Assembly: GCA_004552195.1 (NCBI GenBank)
Contig: SFPC01000073.1
Coordinates: 1 to 8,864 of the forward strand
DNA from: Bacteroidales bacterium
GTDB lineage: Bacteria > Bacteroidota > Bacteroidia > Bacteroidales > Bacteroidaceae
Reading direction: 5' to 3'
Length of the DNA stretch: 8,864 nt
The translations under genes were made by a program, and so were the position numbers. Under the pieces are notes generated by a model, which did not search any database, was not told the origin of the DNA, and saw nothing but the letters and a program-made list of their open reading frames with translations. This document shows, in pieces, positions 6,522 to 8,864 of this stretch. Numbering within the stretch: the stretch's first letter is position 1; each line of letters starts with the position of its first letter.

Positions 6522-7682
6522 ATGAAACGATTTCTATTATTTTGCTCATTCTTTGTCGCCCTCGGCATGACGGCTTGCGGCGGCGACGACGAACTCCCCA
6601 TGCCTCCCAAACCGGAAACGCCGGAAACGCCACAAGAGCCGCAGGAACCGCAACAGCCGGGCAATCAGGAACCGGAAGCCACCACGGACTTTGTGCGCGG
6701 CGCGGACATCAGCTGGTACACGGAGATGAAGGCGGACGGCAAAAAGTTTTATTCGGCTGAGGGTACGGCCATGGAGTGCCCGGAACTGATGCGCTCCATC
6801 GGCATGAACGCCATCCGCCTCCGCGTGTGGGTGAACCCGGAACGCAAGGGCGTGGGGGCGTACTCGAACGCCGAGGATGTGCTGGCGAAAGCGAAGGCTT
6901 GCCATGCCGCCGGACTGAACCTGATGATCGATTTCCACTTCTCGGACTGGTGGGCGGACCCCTCACGTCAGGACATGCCGCTCGACTGGCAGGGCCTCAC
7001 GCAGGAGGAGCTGCGGACGAAGGTGGCTGACCACGTGCGCGCGGTGCTCTCCGCCATCAAGCAGGCCGGCGTGCCCGTGGCCTGGGTGCAGGTGGGCAAC
7101 GAAACGCGCAACGGCATGATGCACCCCGCCGGGCAGCTCTGGAACGACAAGGGCGACTTGAAGGACGGATGGAAGCATTTCGCCGAGCTGTACATGGCGG
7201 GCTACCAGGCGGCCAAAGCGGTCTATCCCGATGCCTGGGTGATGCCGCACCTGAATCACGCCTACGAGAACAACCAGTGGTGGTTCGACAAGCTGAAGGC
7301 GGCGGGCGGCAAGATGGACATGATTGCCCTGTCGCACTATCCGCAGGCGGACGACGATGCGCAGACCTGGCAAGCCCTGAACCAGGCGGCTGCCACGCAG
7401 ATTTCCGCGCTGCAACAACGCTACGGCGTGCCGGTGATGGTGGCCGAGTTCGGCGTGAAGGTGGCCAACGAGAGTCTGGCGGCACAGGTGGCCAAGGACT
7501 TCATGCAGCGGGCACACAACCTGGGCAAGGAGGTGTGCGCCGGTGTGTTCTACTGGGAACCGGAGGTGTACGGCGCATGGCGGCCCTCCTGGTACGTGCC
7601 GCTCAACTGGGGTGCCTACGACATGGGTGCCTTTACCGCAGCGGGCCGTCCGAGCAGTGTGCTGGACTATTGGAAGAACTGA
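6522..7682 (+). CDS. GH53 endo-beta-1,4-galactanase, lipoprotein
   Basis: This 386-residue enzyme should cut internal beta-1,4 bonds in galactan, the side chain of pectic rhamnogalacturonan I. A type II signal peptide ends in the lipobox GMTAC, with Cys19 lipidated. The acidic residues right after it (CGGDDE) resemble the Bacteroidota signal for export of lipoproteins to the cell surface. A Pro/Glu-rich spacer (about 25-53) precedes the GH53 TIM barrel, which begins DFVRGADISWY. Family motifs are FHFSDWWADPSRQ (138-150), WVQVGNETRNGM (188-199) with acid/base Glu194, VMVAEFGV (305-312) with nucleophile Glu309, and GVFYWEPE (341-348). The frame continues upstream to a GTG at 6474, but the ATG at 6522 gives the clean lipoprotein signal. 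It is co-transcribed with the GH2 gene and followed by a strong terminator. The pair parallels BT4668/BT4667 of the B. thetaiotaomicron galactan locus. Confidence 0.93.
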   Translation: MKRFLLFCSFFVALGMTACGGDDELPMPPKPETPETPQEPQEPQQPGNQEPEATTDFVRGADISWYTEMKADGKKFYSAEGTAMECPELMRSIGMNAIRLRVWVNPERKGVGAYSNAEDVLAKAKACHAAGLNLMIDFHFSDWWADPSRQDMPLDWQGLTQEELRTKVADHVRAVLSAIKQAGVPVAWVQVGNETRNGMMHPAGQLWNDKGDLKDGWKHFAELYMAGYQAAKAVYPDAWVMPHLNHAYENNQWWFDKLKAAGGKMDMIALSHYPQADDDAQTWQALNQAAATQISALQQRYGVPVMVAEFGVKVANESLAAQVAKDFMQRAHNLGKEVCAGVFYWEPEVYGAWRPSWYVPLNWGAYDMGAFTAAGRPSSVLDYWKN

Positions 7683-7720
7683 CGGGGCACGCTCTTCTGG
7701 ATTACCCCCCTACAAACGCT

Positions 7721-7760
7721 ACAGCCGGGAACATCTCATGCGGATGTTCCCGGCTGTTTT
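7721..7760 (+). terminator. Terminator of the GH2-GH53 operon
   Basis: The perfect 15-bp stem ACAGCCGGGAACATC (7721-7735) / GATGTTCCCGGCTGT (7743-7757) has a 7-base loop and ends in TTTT (7757-7760). It sits between convergent genes, 38 bases after the GH53 stop. On the minus strand the stem is followed only by a broken T run, so it works best for the + transcript but may also block the opposing one. Confidence 0.92.
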
Positions 7761-7792
7761 CGGTATGTTGCGCCTCACAGGGCGCGAGGGAT

Positions 7793-7969
7793 TTATTCTT
7801 CAGTCCAGTTGTCGCTTGCCCAGCCTTTGCCGATGGCATAATCCTCTGAATCGATTACGTTGTCCTTCACTTGCAGCTTGGTGTCTTGCACCTCGCCGCT
7901 GGCTAAGAGCAGATGAGACTCAATGTTGATGGACATCTGCGTAGTTTGGGGTTGGATATATTTCTTCAT
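7793..7969 (-). CDS. Small hypothetical protein, 58 residues
   Basis: The frame runs from ATG (7969-7967) to TAA (7795-7793) and encodes a peptide beginning MKKYIQPQTTQMSI, with LLLASGE at residues 20-26 and an acidic, Trp-containing C-terminus (GWASDNWTEE). It has no signal peptide or membrane helix. Short Bacteroidales proteins with the pattern MKKYI.P.T, a hydrophobic patch and then a small-residue motif are common and uncharacterised; this resemblance is from recall, not a search. The sensible amino-acid composition, the same strand as the preceding surface-protein gene and a 45-base spacing (7970-8014) support a real gene in a two-gene unit. The leader/small-residue layout recalls peptide precursors, but no processing partner is visible. 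Confidence 0.7.
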   Translation of the reverse strand: MKKYIQPQTTQMSINIESHLLLASGEVQDTKLQVKDNVIDSEDYAIGKGWASDNWTEE

Positions 7970-8014
7970 TGTCTTGATGTTCAGTTGAATGTTGTTTGAA
8001 AAAACGCAGTTTGA

Positions 8015-8864
8015 TTACTTCACGAGCACCTTCTTTCCGCCCACGATGTAGAAGCCCTTGGTAGCCTTCTGCACGCGACGTCCGCTGAGGTCGAAGATAG
8101 CCTTGTCGGCCTGCTCGGTCTGGATTTCGTTGATACCGGTTTCGGGACCGAAGTCGAAGAAGAGGGCGTTAGCACCTTGCACCAATGTCTGGGGAACGGC
8201 GAGGTAAGCGGTAGTGGCTTTCGTCATCTTAAAGGCAGCACCGTTCTCAGCACCCCAGTAGAAACCGGGCACGCCCTTAGTGTTCAAACCGAGTTTGTAG
8301 TAGTACACGCTGCCATCATTAGCGGAGTGCGTCTTGCCATTGGCATCACGTGCACCTTCGAGCAGGTTGCTGCCGGCATAAGCCTCTACACCAGTTCCGC
8401 TCACTACTGCGGGATAATAATTTCCTCCTTCGGTAGTACCGATGATGAGCAACGGGGTCTTGGCGGGTACGGTTGCGCCGGCTTCGTATGCGGTTTTGCG
8501 GATGATGTAGTTGTCTTTCTCAGCCTTCGTTACGGCATAACCCGTCAAACCTTCGGGCATCTTATAAGCCTCTTCTTCGTTGTAGAAAGTTGCGTAGCCG
8601 CCGGTAGCAGAAGATACGGTCAGAGGATATACTTTCTGATAGAGCTGGACGTTGTAATACTCTGTGCCAATTGTTCCAGCATAATGACCAAACACATTGT
8701 AATCTTTAGAACTTCTATACATCAATCTTCTGCCCGTACCGCCTGCAGGGTCATAATCATTATAAATGAGTACATTTTCCTCTTTAAACAAGATATTCCA
8801 CTTAATACCGTCATCAGTGGTTTTGTAGTCTATCATTGTCATTTCGGTGCCTTTATTAGCACCC
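8015..8864 (-). CDS. Large surface/secreted protein, C-terminal part only
   Basis: The frame is open through the right edge and stops at TAA (8017-8015), so about 282 C-terminal residues are visible. An internal ATG at 8842 is not a likely start, because codons upstream of it (GANKGTE) continue in frame. The segment is rich in Gly, Tyr, Thr and Ala and looks like beta-sandwich repeats, for example GGYATFYNEEEAYKMPEGL and VPAKTPLLIIGT. This is the style of long Prevotella/Bacteroides extracellular proteins. The last 40 residues start GINEI and contain IFDLSGRRV and KGFYIVGGKKVLVK, which resembles the type IX secretion (type A) sorting domain or its gut-Bacteroidales derivative. The function of the missing N-terminal part cannot be guessed. 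The 58-residue peptide gene lies directly downstream. Confidence 0.8.
   Translation of the reverse strand, partial: GANKGTEMTMIDYKTTDDGIKWNILFKEENVLIYNDYDPAGGTGRRLMYRSSKDYNVFGHYAGTIGTEYYNVQLYQKVYPLTVSSATGGYATFYNEEEAYKMPEGLTGYAVTKAEKDNYIIRKTAYEAGATVPAKTPLLIIGTTEGGNYYPAVVSGTGVEAYAGSNLLEGARDANGKTHSANDGSVYYYKLGLNTKGVPGFYWGAENGAAFKMTKATTAYLAVPQTLVQGANALFFDFGPETGINEIQTEQADKAIFDLSGRRVQKATKGFYIVGGKKVLVK

Overview
The window looks like chromosomal DNA of a gut- or oral-type member of the Bacteroidales (Bacteroidaceae or Prevotellaceae). Three things point there. Several genes are preceded by the Bacteroidota -7 box TAnnTTTG and have no clear Shine-Dalgarno sequence. The glycoside hydrolases are typical of Bacteroidota polysaccharide utilisation. 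The truncated gene at the right end finishes in the 'DLSGRRV...KGFYIV.GKKVLVK' tail common on large Prevotella/Bacteroides surface proteins. Coding DNA is rather GC-rich, especially the two hydrolases. The species cannot be named from the sequence.

Layout, left to right. Positions 1-140 hold what may be the last codons of an upstream gene, followed by a strong intrinsic terminator. nadB (L-aspartate oxidase, 329-1918, +) has its own -7 box and its own terminator. An OmpA-family outer-membrane protein (2128-3282, +) follows, again with promoter and terminator. Next comes a 716-base stretch (3283-3998) with no conventional gene. Its minus strand carries a very good promoter (TTTG-N20-TACTTTTG) and, about 230 bases on, a strong intrinsic terminator, which together outline a candidate small RNA of about 200-235 nt. 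A two-gene + strand operon then encodes an exported GH2 beta-galactosidase (3999-6470) and a GH53 endo-beta-1,4-galactanase lipoprotein (6522-7682), and ends at a 15-bp hairpin terminator. Converging on it from the right is a minus-strand pair: the C-terminal part of a large surface-type protein (from the right edge to 8015) and, 45 bases downstream, a 58-residue peptide gene (7793-7969).

How the genes work together. The GH53/GH2 pair makes a simple pathway for pectic beta-1,4-galactan. The lipoprotein endo-enzyme, probably on the cell surface, would cut the polymer, and the exported GH2 enzyme would remove galactose from the oligosaccharides. The pair matches the enzyme part of the known Bacteroides galactan locus (BT4667/BT4668 in B. 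thetaiotaomicron), but no SusC/SusD transporter pair or regulator is visible here. nadB (NAD synthesis) and ompA (envelope anchoring) are housekeeping genes transcribed separately. No mobile element, CRISPR array, tRNA or rRNA was recognised. The observations most worth following are the candidate minus-strand small RNA in the ompA-GH2 gap and the short peptide gene beside the surface-protein gene.
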